Source: CAUVKI01 sp963552605 (lineage in GTDB: Bacteria; Bacillota; Clostridia; Tissierellales; Peptoniphilaceae). From it: a stretch of DNA of 37,212 bases. The stretch lies in the NCBI GenBank assembly GCA_963552605.1, contig CAUVKI010000015.1, positions 1-37,212 on the forward strand, given 5' to 3'. The notes under the pieces are model-generated. The model did not search any database. It saw nothing but the letters and a program-made list of their open reading frames with translations, and had not been told where the DNA came from. Below, in pieces: positions 23,148-31,982 of this stretch (its first letter is position 1; every line of letters starts with the position of its first letter). Made by a program: the position numbers and the translations under genes.

Positions 23148-24281
23148 ATGATTTTAGAAAAAGAACACGAACTGGTTCGTCAGTTAGCCAGGGAATTCGC
23201 TGAAAAAGAAATTAAGCCGACTGCTGAAGAAGTTGACGAAACCGCCGAATTTCCGATGGAAGTCTATAAGAAAATGGCTAAAGCCGGATTTTTGGGAATA
23301 AAAATTCCTCAAAAATATGGCGGCTCAGGCGGAGATCACCGCTCATATGTAATTGTTATGGAAGAACTTGCAAAAGCCTCAGGTGTATCGACAATTTGGA
23401 TCTCTTCACCCAACTCCCTGCAATCCACACCTATCCTTAGAGACGGCACGGAGGAGCAAAAAGAGAAATACCTAAAACCTATGGTGACCGGAGAAAAGCT
23501 GTTCTGCTTTGCATTGACAGAGCCGGGAGCGGGCTCCGATGCCGCTTCGATTCTTACGACTGCCGTTGCTGACGGAGATGACTATATCCTAAACGGAAGA
23601 AAGACTTTTATCACAGGAGCACCCGTGTCCGACTATATCATCGTATTTGCAAAGACGAGTGAAGAAGTGGGCGCAAAGGGCATTTCCACTTTCGTTGTGG
23701 ACTCGAAGCTTCCGGGAGTATCTTTCGGAAAAGCCGAGCATAAAATGGGTATGATCGGCTGCCCCACCGGAGATGTGGTGCTTGATAATGTTCGTGTATC
23801 TAAAAATGATATGCTCGGAAAAGAGGGCAAAGGATTTATAAATGCGATGAAGACGCTAAGCGTCGGAAGACTCGGAATTGCGGCACAGGCACTCGGACTT
23901 GCAACAGGTGCAATGGAAGAGGCAATCAAATATGCAAAGTCCCGTGTACAATTCGGAAAACCTCTCGCTCAATTCCAAAACACTCGATTTATGTTGGCGG
24001 AGATGGAAGTTAAGCTTACAGCAATGAGACATTTGACATATGATGCCGCTTATAAGATGGATCAAGGCGACAGTGCGGACAAAGAGGCGTCGATGGCAAA
24101 ACTCTTTGCTACCGAAGAAGCAAAATGGATAATAGACAGAGCGCTCCAAATTCACGGAGGCTACGGCTATATTCGTGAATATCCTGTGGAGAGAATGTAC
24201 AGGGATATTCGTGTTACTTCGCTTTACGAAGGAACTTCGGAAGTGCAAAAGATGGTCATTGCATCGAGTCTTTTGAAATAA
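23148..24281 (+). CDS. acdB: Acyl-CoA dehydrogenase AcdB (377 aa)
   Basis: A flavin acyl-CoA dehydrogenase that, with EtfB/EtfA, reduces the 2-enoyl-CoA made by HadBC to the saturated acyl-CoA. The family motifs are complete: FALTEPGAGSDA (FAD and substrate binding), RKTFITGAP, GRLGIAAQALGLA, RVQFGKPLAQFQ, QIHGGYGYIREYPVER and YEGTSEVQK with the catalytic Glu 361. The length of 377 residues is typical of short-chain enzymes such as Bcd. GGAGG precedes the ATG, and the gene is 17 bases after hadC. In related anaerobes such complexes couple the reaction to ferredoxin reduction by electron bifurcation; this follows from the context, not from a residue I can see. Confidence 0.94.
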   Translation: MILEKEHELVRQLAREFAEKEIKPTAEEVDETAEFPMEVYKKMAKAGFLGIKIPQKYGGSGGDHRSYVIVMEELAKASGVSTIWISSPNSLQSTPILRDGTEEQKEKYLKPMVTGEKLFCFALTEPGAGSDAASILTTAVADGDDYILNGRKTFITGAPVSDYIIVFAKTSEEVGAKGISTFVVDSKLPGVSFGKAEHKMGMIGCPTGDVVLDNVRVSKNDMLGKEGKGFINAMKTLSVGRLGIAAQALGLATGAMEEAIKYAKSRVQFGKPLAQFQNTRFMLAEMEVKLTAMRHLTYDAAYKMDQGDSADKEASMAKLFATEEAKWIIDRALQIHGGYGYIREYPVERMYRDIRVTSLYEGTSEVQKMVIASSLLK

Positions 24282-24296
24282 CGGGAGGTAGAATAT

Positions 24297-25088
24297 ATGA
24301 ATATTGTAGTTTGCATAAAACAGGTGCCGGACACGACAGAGGTAAAACTTGATCCGGTAAAGAACACCTTAATTCGTGAGGGAGTGCCGAGCATTATCAA
24401 TCCTGATGACAAAGCGGGAGTGGAGCTTGCACTGCAAATCAAAGAGCAAGTTGAAGGCAGCAAGGTTACCGTTGTGTCAATGGGACCTCCTCAAGCGGAG
24501 GTTGCTCTCAGAGAGGCTCTTTCTATGGGCTGCGATGAGGCGGTGCTTATCTCCGACAGAGCTTTCGGAGGAGCTGACACTTGGGCAACTTCATCAACAA
24601 TTGCGGGAGCACTTAAAAACATTGATTATGATGTGATAATTGCAGGCAGACAGGCGATAGACGGAGACACTGCTCAAGTGGGACCGCAAATTGCCGAACA
24701 CCTTCACATTCCGCAAGTATCTTACTGCGAAAAACTCACCGTTGAGGACGGAAAGTTTATTGTAAAGAGACAGTTTGAGGACAGATATCACCTGATTGAG
24801 GTCACTCCTCCCTTTCTTATCACAACGCTCAGCGAGGAAATCACGCCCAGATATATGTCAATTGCGGGAATTTTCAATGCTTACCAAAAAGAAGTCAAGG
24901 TTTGGGGACTTAAAGATATTGAAGCGAATATTGACATTGCAAATATCGGGTTAAAAGGCTCGCCTACCAATGTAAAAAAATCCTTCCCCAAGCAGGCTAA
25001 GGGAAAAGGCGTTAAGCTTGACGGTCTGACTGCGGAAGAAGCGGCAGATGCCATTTTTGCAAAAATGCAGGAGAAATACTTTATATAA
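24297..25088 (+). CDS. etfB: Electron transfer flavoprotein subunit beta (263 aa)
   Basis: EtfB carries NADH-derived electrons to the acyl-CoA dehydrogenase. It begins with the family MNIVVCIKQVPDTTEVKLD, has VVSMGPPQAEVALREALSMG, and the EtfB signature IIAGRQAIDGDTAQVGPQIA. The length is that of the NADH-linked anaerobic type. GGGAGGT precedes the ATG and the gene sits between acdB (15 bases) and etfA (21 bases), as in butyryl-CoA dehydrogenase operons. Confidence 0.95.
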   Translation: MNIVVCIKQVPDTTEVKLDPVKNTLIREGVPSIINPDDKAGVELALQIKEQVEGSKVTVVSMGPPQAEVALREALSMGCDEAVLISDRAFGGADTWATSSTIAGALKNIDYDVIIAGRQAIDGDTAQVGPQIAEHLHIPQVSYCEKLTVEDGKFIVKRQFEDRYHLIEVTPPFLITTLSEEITPRYMSIAGIFNAYQKEVKVWGLKDIEANIDIANIGLKGSPTNVKKSFPKQAKGKGVKLDGLTAEEAADAIFAKMQEKYFI

Positions 25089-25109
25089 ATCAGAAAGGGA
25101 GATTACCGA

Positions 25110-26117
25110 ATGAGCAAAGATATTTATGTAGTAATTGAACAGGTAGACGGTGTCATTCAAAAAGTCGGAATTGAACTTATCGGTATCGCAAACACTCTTG
25201 CGAAAGATCTCGGTCAGGAAGTGGTTGCCGTGTTGATGGGCGATAAAGTAAAGGGGCTTGCGGATACACTTATTCATCACGGGGCGCAAAAGGTCATTTA
25301 TGTGGAAGATCCTATGCTTAAGGATTATGTGACCGAGCCTTATACAAAGGCGGTAGATGCTATTATCAAAGAGAAGTCACCTGAGATAGTCCTCTACGGA
25401 GCAACCTCAATCGGGAGAGATCTTGCGCCGAGAGTGTCCGCAAGAGTGCATACGGGACTTACTGCAGACTGCACAAAGCTTGAGATTGACCCCGAAACAA
25501 AACTTCTCCTAATGACCAGACCCGCTTTTGGCGGAAACATTATGGCGACCATTATATGCAAAGAGCATAAACCCCAAATGGCGACAGTTCGTCCGGGCGT
25601 GATGAAAGCTTTGCCGAAAGACACTTCAAGAAAAGGGGAAGTGGAAGAATTTAAGGTGGCATTTGAAGCAAAGGATATGAATGTAAAAATTCGTGAAGTC
25701 GTAAAGGAAACTCATGCAAAAGTGGATATCACCGAGTCCAAGATTCTGGTTTCCGGAGGACGAGGTATTGGAAGCAAAGATTACTTCAATACCCTTAAAG
25801 AATTGGCGGACGACTTGGGAGGACTTGTCACATCTTCAAGAGCGAATGTAGATGCGGGTTGGATAGGAAAGGAAAGACAAGTCGGACAGACGGGAAAAAC
25901 GGTTCGTCCGGATCTCTATATGGCTTGCGGAATTTCCGGAGCAATCCAGCACCTTGCAGGTATGGAAGATTCCAAGTTCATAATTGCAATCAACAGAGAT
26001 ACTCACGCACCCATCTTTGATGTTGCCGACCTTGGCGTTGTGGGAGATCTTCATAAGATTATACCGCTTTTGATAGAGAAAGTTAGAGCTGCAAAGGCTA
26101 AAAACGCAAATATTTAA
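25110..26117 (+). CDS. etfA: Electron transfer flavoprotein subunit alpha (335 aa)
   Basis: EtfA pairs with EtfB and binds FAD in its C-terminal domain. The domain is marked by ILVSGGRGIGSKDYF, SRANVDAGWIGKERQVGQTG and the EtfA signature PDLYMACGISGAIQHLAG. The N-terminal part (1-200) has the usual Rossmann-like fold with VLYGATSIGRDLAPRVSAR. GGGAG lies before the ATG. The length is typical for the alpha subunit without an extra ferredoxin domain. A strong stem-loop (26132-26157) follows the stop. Confidence 0.95.
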   Translation: MSKDIYVVIEQVDGVIQKVGIELIGIANTLAKDLGQEVVAVLMGDKVKGLADTLIHHGAQKVIYVEDPMLKDYVTEPYTKAVDAIIKEKSPEIVLYGATSIGRDLAPRVSARVHTGLTADCTKLEIDPETKLLLMTRPAFGGNIMATIICKEHKPQMATVRPGVMKALPKDTSRKGEVEEFKVAFEAKDMNVKIREVVKETHAKVDITESKILVSGGRGIGSKDYFNTLKELADDLGGLVTSSRANVDAGWIGKERQVGQTGKTVRPDLYMACGISGAIQHLAGMEDSKFIIAINRDTHAPIFDVADLGVVGDLHKIIPLLIEKVRAAKAKNANI

Positions 26118-26131
26118 AATATCCGAAGTGC

Positions 26132-26157
26132 CGAAGTCTGTCTAACGGCGGACTTCG
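26132..26157 (+). other. Stem-loop between etfA and ldhA
   Basis: An 11-pair hairpin (26132-26142 with 26147-26157, loop TAAC, two G-T pairs) is not followed by a T-run, so it does not look like a full terminator. It may protect the 3' end of the upstream message or lower expression of the genes after it. Confidence 0.6.
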
Positions 26158-26216
26158 TGCATTGCGGGCGTAAACTGTCGGTTTTGTGTTTATATTATAA
26201 ATGGGAGGTAATCATT

Positions 26217-27209
26217 ATGGTTAAGGTCAGAATCACCGCAAACAGGAACTACATTGACAAGTTCGGCGTGGCAAAGCCCGAGGGCTGGGATTTTCAATAC
26301 ATTAAGTATCCCTGCTCCGACGAAGAACTTGCAGAGCAATGCAAGGATGCAGATATCGTCTTTTGCGGACCGGTGGATTTTTTCCGCAAAGAGGTGATAG
26401 ATAAGCTTGACAAGTGCAAACTCATTCAGTCTTTGGGTGTCGGATTTGACAAGATTGATCTTGCTGCAGCAAAAGCAAAGGGAATTTATGTGTGCAACAA
26501 CCGTGCAGTAAACGCAATGCCCGTGGCGGAACTCGCCTTGGGACATATGATCGTCTGCCAAAGGAGAATGATGGAGGCGGATCTGATTATAAAGGAAAAA
26601 GGCGCAAAGGGATTTGCCGAGAGCTATAAATCCTATCAAGAGAAGGGGCAGAGCGAACTTAGCGCAAGAACGGTAGGGCTTGTCGGGCTTGGAGCAATCG
26701 GAAAAGCCGCAGTGGGAATACTCAAGGGTTTCGGCTGCAAGATGTACTACTTCGATATGTTCCGTGCATCGGAAGATTATGAGAAGGAGAATGATCTTAC
26801 CTTTGTAAGCTATGATGAAATCCTTGAAAAGTGCGATGTCATCTCTTACCACGTTCCCGTAACCGATGAAACAAGAAATATGGTTCGCAAGGAGACGATT
26901 GAAAAGATGAAGCAGGACGCAATCATCATAAATGTGGCAAGAGGAGAGATAGTCAATAACGAGGATCTTGCAGAAGCTCTAAACAAAGGAAGAGTATTTG
27001 CAGGATTGGATGTTGTGGCACCCGAACCTCCCGCAGAGGATCACCCGCTGTTTAACCTCAATGAAGTTGGAAAAGCAAGACTGTCCATTACTCCGCATAT
27101 CGCAGGAACCACCAACGACGCTTTCATAAGAATGTCTCAGTGGTCCTATGACAATATGGTCAAAGTGATGAACGGAGAAAAACCCAATAATGTCGTAAAC
27201 GGTCTCTAA
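26217..27209 (+). CDS. ldhA: D-2-hydroxyacid dehydrogenase, LdhA-like (330 aa)
   Basis: An NAD-dependent D-isomer 2-hydroxyacid dehydrogenase. In the C. difficile pathway LdhA reduces 2-oxoisocaproate to (R)-2-hydroxyisocaproate, the substrate of HadA. The NAD fold has VGLVGLGAIGKAAVG and Asp 180 ending strand two (YYFDMF), which favours NADH over NADPH; the catalytic Arg 242 (NVARGE), Glu 270 (VVAPEPP) and His 294 (ITPHIAGTT) are all present. The start at 26217 is set by GGGAGGT; the in-frame upstream extension to 26157 lacks a ribosome site. Its place after etfA rather than in front of hadA differs from C. difficile. The exact 2-oxoacid cannot be read from the sequence. Confidence 0.9.
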   Translation: MVKVRITANRNYIDKFGVAKPEGWDFQYIKYPCSDEELAEQCKDADIVFCGPVDFFRKEVIDKLDKCKLIQSLGVGFDKIDLAAAKAKGIYVCNNRAVNAMPVAELALGHMIVCQRRMMEADLIIKEKGAKGFAESYKSYQEKGQSELSARTVGLVGLGAIGKAAVGILKGFGCKMYYFDMFRASEDYEKENDLTFVSYDEILEKCDVISYHVPVTDETRNMVRKETIEKMKQDAIIINVARGEIVNNEDLAEALNKGRVFAGLDVVAPEPPAEDHPLFNLNEVGKARLSITPHIAGTTNDAFIRMSQWSYDNMVKVMNGEKPNNVVNGL

Positions 27210-27259
27210 AATAGAGATCGTCTTATGACGAAAATCTCAGCCGGAAGAGAGGTATGTAT

Positions 27260-28588
27260 ATGGAAATAAAACGAAAAGATATTTTGGTTTGTGGTTTTGC
27301 GCTGTTTGCTATCTTCTTTGGAGCCGGAAATCTGATTTTCCCTCCCTATCTGGGAGTTCTTGCAGGAGACAAATGGTATGAGGCTATGATTGCTTTCCTG
27401 CTTTCAGATCCTGTACTTCCTATCCTCGGGGTAATAGTTACGGCAAGGCTTGGAGGAAGAGCTGACGACCTCGGAAAGAGAGTAAGCCCCAAGTTTGCAA
27501 AGCTGGTGGGAACGGTGGCTATACTTACAATCGGACCGTTCTTTGCCGTTCCGAGAACCGGAGCAACAACGCACGAAATTTTTATCGCTCCCCTATTCCC
27601 ACAAGTTCCTCTGTGGGCAACTTGTATAGTATTTTTTGCTCTGACATGGTACATCACGCTCAATCCGGGAAAGGTTATAGACGTTATCGGAAAATACTTA
27701 ACACCTTGTCTTTTGATAATCTTGGCACTTGTAGTCGGAGTTTCAATCTTTAAGCCGCCGGGTGCTATGGTTTCGACAGGCACTGAAAGATTATTCGTGC
27801 TTGGGTTTAAAGAGGGATATCAGACGATGGACGCTCTGGGTTCGGCGCTTATGGCGGGTATCGTCGCCACCGACCTTATCAGACGAGGATACAAGGACAA
27901 GGAAGTACAATTCAAAGCCAGCGTTCAGGTCGGTATTGTAGCTTTTATTCTGCTCGCACTTGTGTATGGAAGTTTGACTTATGCCGGAGCGACTGTTGGA
28001 GAGCATTTCTCCGCAGACACTGAAAGAACGACTTTGCTTATCGGTATGGTGGAGCTTATGCTCGGAAAGGTCGGAAAGTTGGCGATGGGACTTGCAGTTG
28101 CACTCGCTTGCCTCACCACTTCGGTAGGGCTTTCTTCGACCTGCGGAAACTATTTTGAAACAATTTCAAACGGAAAGCTCAAGTACAATGTTGTTGTTAC
28201 GGTTTCGGTTATAATTGCACTTATTCTTTCCTTAAACGGAGTAACCAAGCTTATCGCAATTGCAGTGCCTATACTTTCTGCAATCTATCCCGTGATGATA
28301 GTCCTTATACTTATGTCCATTTTTGATAAAAAGATTAAGTATAATTGGACATATACCGGTGCCGTAATCGGAGCTTTCGCCATAGCATTGATCGAAAGCA
28401 TAAATCTTGCGTCGGTTATGCGTGGTGGAAATTTGCTGGGAGAGCTGACTGAAAAAATTCAGGGGCTGCCTTTAGCAACTCTCGGGTTCTCGTGGGTTAT
28501 ACCTGCGGTAATCTGCTCCCTTATCTTCACTCTTGTAAGTATGTTCGCCAAGGTTGGAAAGACAATTGACGATCCCGTAGGGGATTAA
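27260..28588 (+). CDS. brnQ: Branched-chain amino acid transporter BrnQ (442 aa)
   Basis: This is a cation-coupled branched-chain amino acid uptake permease of the LIVCS family, with about twelve hydrophobic segments. The N-terminal FALFAIFFGAGNLIFPPYLG and IGPFFAVPRTGATTHEI are family hallmarks. The second ATG (27260) is preferred, with GAGAGGT seven bases upstream; the first ATG at 27254 touches the ribosome site. It is placed between ldhA and the aminotransferase gene, so it most likely imports the amino acid fermented by this operon, which points to leucine, isoleucine or valine. Only leucine among these is known to feed the 2-hydroxyacyl dehydration route. Confidence 0.93.
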   Translation: MEIKRKDILVCGFALFAIFFGAGNLIFPPYLGVLAGDKWYEAMIAFLLSDPVLPILGVIVTARLGGRADDLGKRVSPKFAKLVGTVAILTIGPFFAVPRTGATTHEIFIAPLFPQVPLWATCIVFFALTWYITLNPGKVIDVIGKYLTPCLLIILALVVGVSIFKPPGAMVSTGTERLFVLGFKEGYQTMDALGSALMAGIVATDLIRRGYKDKEVQFKASVQVGIVAFILLALVYGSLTYAGATVGEHFSADTERTTLLIGMVELMLGKVGKLAMGLAVALACLTTSVGLSSTCGNYFETISNGKLKYNVVVTVSVIIALILSLNGVTKLIAIAVPILSAIYPVMIVLILMSIFDKKIKYNWTYTGAVIGAFAIALIESINLASVMRGGNLLGELTEKIQGLPLATLGFSWVIPAVICSLIFTLVSMFAKVGKTIDDPVGD

Positions 28589-28606
28589 AAAAAGGAGGTA
28601 GTAGTT

Positions 28607-29791
28607 ATGATTTCACAAGATATGGTTAAATTGGGAACTGCAAAATCGGTTATTCGTGAGCTTGCCGCTTTCGGAGCGGAGAGAGCCGCAGTCGTGGGTG
28701 CTGAAAATATACTTGATTTCAGTTTGGGAAATCCCAGCGTGCCGGCACCCAAGGAAGTGCAGGACACAATTATAGACATCATTAAAAACAATCCGCCCAA
28801 AGTCTATCACGGGTACAGCTCCGGAGCCGGACATAACAATTGCCGAAAGGCAATCGCCGACAATCTCAACAAGAGATTTAATACGGACTACACCATGAAT
28901 AATCTGCTTATGACTTGCGGAGCGGCGGCATCTTTGAACATTACTTTCCGTGCATTGATTGCATCTAAAGATGACGAGATTATCGCAATGGCTCCTTTCT
29001 TCCCCGAGTACACAGTCTTTATTGCAGGACAGGGAGGAAAACAGGTTGTAGTTCCGGCACAGGAAGATATGCAACTTAACCTTGAGGGTGTGAAAGCTGC
29101 ATTAAGTAAAAACACCAAGGCGATTATCGTAAATTCCCCGAATAACCCTTCAGGAGTTGTGTATTCCGAGAGTGAGATAAAGGCACTTGCAGAACTTCTC
29201 AAGGAGAAGTCGAAAGAGTACGGTCATCCCATCTACATTGTGACCGACGAGCCTTATCGTGAACTCATATTTGAAAAGGGACTTGTAGCACCTTTCATTC
29301 CGAATTATTATGACAATACGGTTGTTTGCTATTCGTGGTCAAAATCTCTCTCACTTCCCGGCGAGCGTATCGGATATGTTCTCGTGCCGAATAAAGTTGA
29401 GGACGAGCTTTTGATGGCGGCGGTAGGAGGAGCGGCAAGAGTGCTCGGGTATGTGTGCGCTCCCACGCTTTTCCAAATGGTTGTTGAAAAATGCGTTGAT
29501 GTGGAACCCGACCTTACCGTGTATAAGAAAAACAGAGATTTGCTATATGACGGACTTACCAAACTCGGGTATAAGGTTGCAAAACCCTCGGGCGCATTCT
29601 ATCTGTTTGTTAAAGCTCCGGACGGAGACTCGGAGAAATTCTCGGAGAAAGCTAAGGCAAATGATATGCTTATAGTTCCGGGAACAGGTTTCGGAACGAA
29701 GGATTATGCGCGTTTGGCATACTGCGTTGAAACCGAGAAGTGCGAGAGAGCTCTTCCGATTTTCGAAAAGATAATGGCTGAATATAAATAA
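28607..29791 (+). CDS. Class I/II PLP aminotransferase (394 aa)
   Basis: A fold-type I aminotransferase that probably converts the imported amino acid to its 2-oxoacid for LdhA. It shows DFSLGNPSVPAP, YSSGAGHNNCRKAI, VNSPNNPSGVVY, TDEPYREL (Asp 214) and SWSKSLSLPGERIGY with the PLP-binding Lys 246. GGAGG lies before the ATG. As the last gene of the operon it completes uptake, transamination, reduction, activation, dehydration and enoyl reduction. The substrate range (branched-chain, aromatic, or aspartate-like) cannot be told from the motifs; the neighbouring BrnQ favours branched-chain amino acids. Confidence 0.88.
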   Translation: MISQDMVKLGTAKSVIRELAAFGAERAAVVGAENILDFSLGNPSVPAPKEVQDTIIDIIKNNPPKVYHGYSSGAGHNNCRKAIADNLNKRFNTDYTMNNLLMTCGAAASLNITFRALIASKDDEIIAMAPFFPEYTVFIAGQGGKQVVVPAQEDMQLNLEGVKAALSKNTKAIIVNSPNNPSGVVYSESEIKALAELLKEKSKEYGHPIYIVTDEPYRELIFEKGLVAPFIPNYYDNTVVCYSWSKSLSLPGERIGYVLVPNKVEDELLMAAVGGAARVLGYVCAPTLFQMVVEKCVDVEPDLTVYKKNRDLLYDGLTKLGYKVAKPSGAFYLFVKAPDGDSEKFSEKAKANDMLIVPGTGFGTKDYARLAYCVETEKCERALPIFEKIMAEYK

Positions 29792-29800
29792 CTTTTATAA

Positions 29801-29831
29801 ACTGTCCGATATTACTCGGACAGTTTTTTTT
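29801..29831 (+). terminator. Strong terminator of the catabolic operon
   Basis: ACTGTCCGA (29801-29809) and TCGGACAGT (29816-29824) form a perfect nine-pair stem with a six-base loop, followed by a run of nine T. It lies nine bases after the aminotransferase stop. Confidence 0.95.
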
Positions 29832-29857
29832 ATTTGAAAAAAATATGAGGTGATGAT

Positions 29858-30631
29858 ATGCGCTTAAGAAAAGTGATGGAAAGACTGAATGATTTTTGCC
29901 CGTTTGATTGGCAGGACGGATTTGATAACAGCGGACTGCAATTCGGAAGCTTGGACGCTGAATGCAGTAAGGTGCTTTTTTCATTGGATTTAAGTATAGA
30001 AGCGATAAAAGAGGCGAGTGAAAAGAAGTGCGATTTGATAATCACACATCACCCGTTTTTCTTTAAGAGTTTAAAACAGATAGATCCGACTGGTTTAAGG
30101 GGGAGGGTTATTAAGCTTTTATTTGATGAAAATATAGCTGTCATTTCCTGCCACACAAATTGGGATAAACACCCAAAAGGTGTAAGCTTTGCTCTTTCGG
30201 AAGCTCTTTCACTTGAGAACAAAAAAATAATGCTAAAGTTCGGGGAAAATTATGGATACGGATATGTGGGAGAAATTTCAAAGGTAAAGCTTTCAGATTT
30301 TATTTCGAAAGTGAAAACCGCCTTGAGTCTGCCAAATGCCAAATTATTGTTCGGAAATCCCGATGCTGAAATAAAAAAAATTGCAGTGCTTGGTGGCAGC
30401 GGAGGGGGATTTATAGACGAGGCAAAAAACAGCGGAGCGGATTTATTTATAACCGGTGATCTCGGCTATCACGATGGACAAAGAGCGAGGGAATTGGATA
30501 TTTCTCTGTTGGATATAGGGCATTTTCATTCGGAGAAGTTTGGAATGAGATATATGATTGAATTTGTTTCGGACTTTCTCCCCAATCCTGAAATGTTTTT
30601 TAAACCTCTGTATGAAACTTATTATTTTTAA
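29858..30631 (+). CDS. Nif3-like dinuclear metal centre protein (257 aa)
   Basis: Members of this family (Pfam NIF3, sometimes annotated GTP cyclohydrolase 1 type 2) form hexameric rings with a two-metal site; the physiological role is unclear. Metal-ligand motifs are visible: LIITHHPFFF (two His), VISCHTNWDKHP (His, Asp) and LDIGHFHSEKFGMRYM (His, Glu). The length matches the short form that lacks the inserted PII-like domain. The start has GAGGTGAT upstream. The ATG is only 26 bases past the terminator of the preceding operon, leaving no room for a full promoter after the T-run. Confidence 0.9.
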   Translation: MRLRKVMERLNDFCPFDWQDGFDNSGLQFGSLDAECSKVLFSLDLSIEAIKEASEKKCDLIITHHPFFFKSLKQIDPTGLRGRVIKLLFDENIAVISCHTNWDKHPKGVSFALSEALSLENKKIMLKFGENYGYGYVGEISKVKLSDFISKVKTALSLPNAKLLFGNPDAEIKKIAVLGGSGGGFIDEAKNSGADLFITGDLGYHDGQRARELDISLLDIGHFHSEKFGMRYMIEFVSDFLPNPEMFFKPLYETYYF

Positions 30632-30638
30632 GATTTTT

Positions 30639-30667
30639 TATACAAAACGCTTGCTTTCGTGTATAAT
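30639..30667 (+). promoter_or_regulatory. Promoter of the ElaA-like gene
   Basis: TATACA (30639-30644) and TATAAT (30662-30667) lie 17 bases apart, 33 bases before the start codon at 30701. The -10 is perfect and the -35 matches four of six bases. Confidence 0.7.
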
Positions 30668-30700
30668 GGCACATAATAATATTAAATCGGGAGGGATTTT

Positions 30701-31147
30701 ATGAATATAACGATTAAGCATTACGACGAACTGACCAAGGACGAGCTTTATGAAATTCTTTCGGTCAGGGTTCAAGTTTTTGTAGCGGAACAAAAATGCG
30801 CCTATTGTGAGGTGGATTATAGAGATCAGAGCGCATTTCATATTTTTTCGAGAGATGATAATGGGAAAATTGTTGCCTATTTGAGAGTGGTTGACAAGGG
30901 AATGGGTTATGAAGACGTTATGATTGGGCATATCTTATCTCTGAACAGATTACAAGGATACGCTTCCCGATTGCTTGAAGAGGGAGTGAAAGTTGCCAAA
31001 GAAAAGTTTAATGCCGAGAGAGTGGTGGCGGAAGTGCAAACTTATGTGAAAAATATTTTTGAAAAGCAGGGCTTCAAAAAACATTCTCCCATTTACTACA
31101 TTGACGACATTCAATACCTCCTTATGTGCAAGGAATACGATGAATAG
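30701..31147 (+). CDS. ElaA-like GNAT acetyltransferase (148 aa)
   Basis: This small N-acetyltransferase of the ElaA type shows LYEILSVRVQVFVAEQKCAY, YRDQSAFHI, AYLRVVDKGMGYEDVMIGHI and the acetyl-CoA binding region LQGYASRLLEEGV, then FEKQGFKKHSPIYYIDDI at the end. The usual Arg/Gly-rich loop (RGxGLG) is weakly kept as RLQGYAS. The substrate is unknown for the family. GGGAGGG precedes the ATG. It is followed after 37 bases by the HAD phosphatase, probably on the same transcript. Confidence 0.85.
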   Translation: MNITIKHYDELTKDELYEILSVRVQVFVAEQKCAYCEVDYRDQSAFHIFSRDDNGKIVAYLRVVDKGMGYEDVMIGHILSLNRLQGYASRLLEEGVKVAKEKFNAERVVAEVQTYVKNIFEKQGFKKHSPIYYIDDIQYLLMCKEYDE

Positions 31148-31184
31148 GATAATCTGCAATAAGGAAAAACTGATGAGGTGAATT

Positions 31185-31958
31185 TTGAATAAACGAAAAA
31201 TGATAGTGACCGATCTGGACGGAACTTTGCTAAAAGACGATAAGAGTATATCCAAATACACGATTGATGTAATTAGACGCCTGAGAATTGAAGGGCATAA
31301 ATTTGTTATTGCGACCGGAAGACCGCTTCGGACAGTAAAGGAATTTATGGGCAATATTGATTACGATGCCGCCGTTTGTCATAATGGAGCATTGATTTGT
31401 GTTGACGGAGAAGAAGTGAGCGGATTTAAAATTGACAATGCAAAGGAGGTTATAGACGAAATATTATTGAGATGTCCTGAAGCTTCAATTGCGGTGGAAG
31501 CTGAAGACGCCTTATATGCCAATTTTGATGCCGGTCTTATTTGGCCCGCGTCAATTTCATATATGAAGAAAAATTTTTTGGAACTGAAAAGTGCTTATAA
31601 GATAATCGTGAAAGTTTCTTCCCTTGAGGATATGAAAAGGTATGGGAAACTGCTTCCTCCGGAATTATATATTCAGCTTTCCGAAGGTATAATCGGAATG
31701 ATTATGAACAGGGGTGCAACAAAAAGCAACGGAATTAAATCTCTTGCAGAAAGATACGGCATAGATACGGAAGATATTATTTCTTTCGGCGACTATTACA
31801 ATGATATAGATATGCTTGAGTTTTGCGGTCTGGGTATCTGCGTTGAGAATGCGGTTGATGATGCAAAAAGGTCTGCAAATCAAATTTGCGGTACAAACGA
31901 AAATGATGGAGTTGCAAAGTGGATTGACGATTTTCTTTTGAGTTTTAACAAAAGTTAG
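31185..31958 (+). CDS. Cof-type HAD phosphatase (257 aa)
   Basis: A haloacid dehalogenase superfamily phosphatase of the Cof/YkrA type (C2B cap), expected to hydrolyse small phosphorylated metabolites such as sugar phosphates or FMN. Motif I is VTDLDGTLL (nucleophile Asp and acid-base Asp), motif II is VIATGRPL, motif III Lys is in the NRGATKSNGIKSL region, and motif IV is SFGDYYNDIDML. The likely start is the TTG at 31185 because GAGGTG lies just before it; the first ATG, at 31200, lacks a ribosome site but would remove only five residues. It ends before a strong terminator. Confidence 0.88.
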   Translation: MNKRKMIVTDLDGTLLKDDKSISKYTIDVIRRLRIEGHKFVIATGRPLRTVKEFMGNIDYDAAVCHNGALICVDGEEVSGFKIDNAKEVIDEILLRCPEASIAVEAEDALYANFDAGLIWPASISYMKKNFLELKSAYKIIVKVSSLEDMKRYGKLLPPELYIQLSEGIIGMIMNRGATKSNGIKSLAERYGIDTEDIISFGDYYNDIDMLEFCGLGICVENAVDDAKRSANQICGTNENDGVAKWIDDFLLSFNKS

Positions 31959-31982
31959 GAAAGGTCAAATAAAAGCATAATT

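Noticed and set aside
26190..26852. 220-codon frame antisense to ldhA
   Set aside because: It lies wholly opposite a clear dehydrogenase gene and has no family features; similar long antisense frames opposite hadB, hadA and brnQ are likewise by-products of codon bias.
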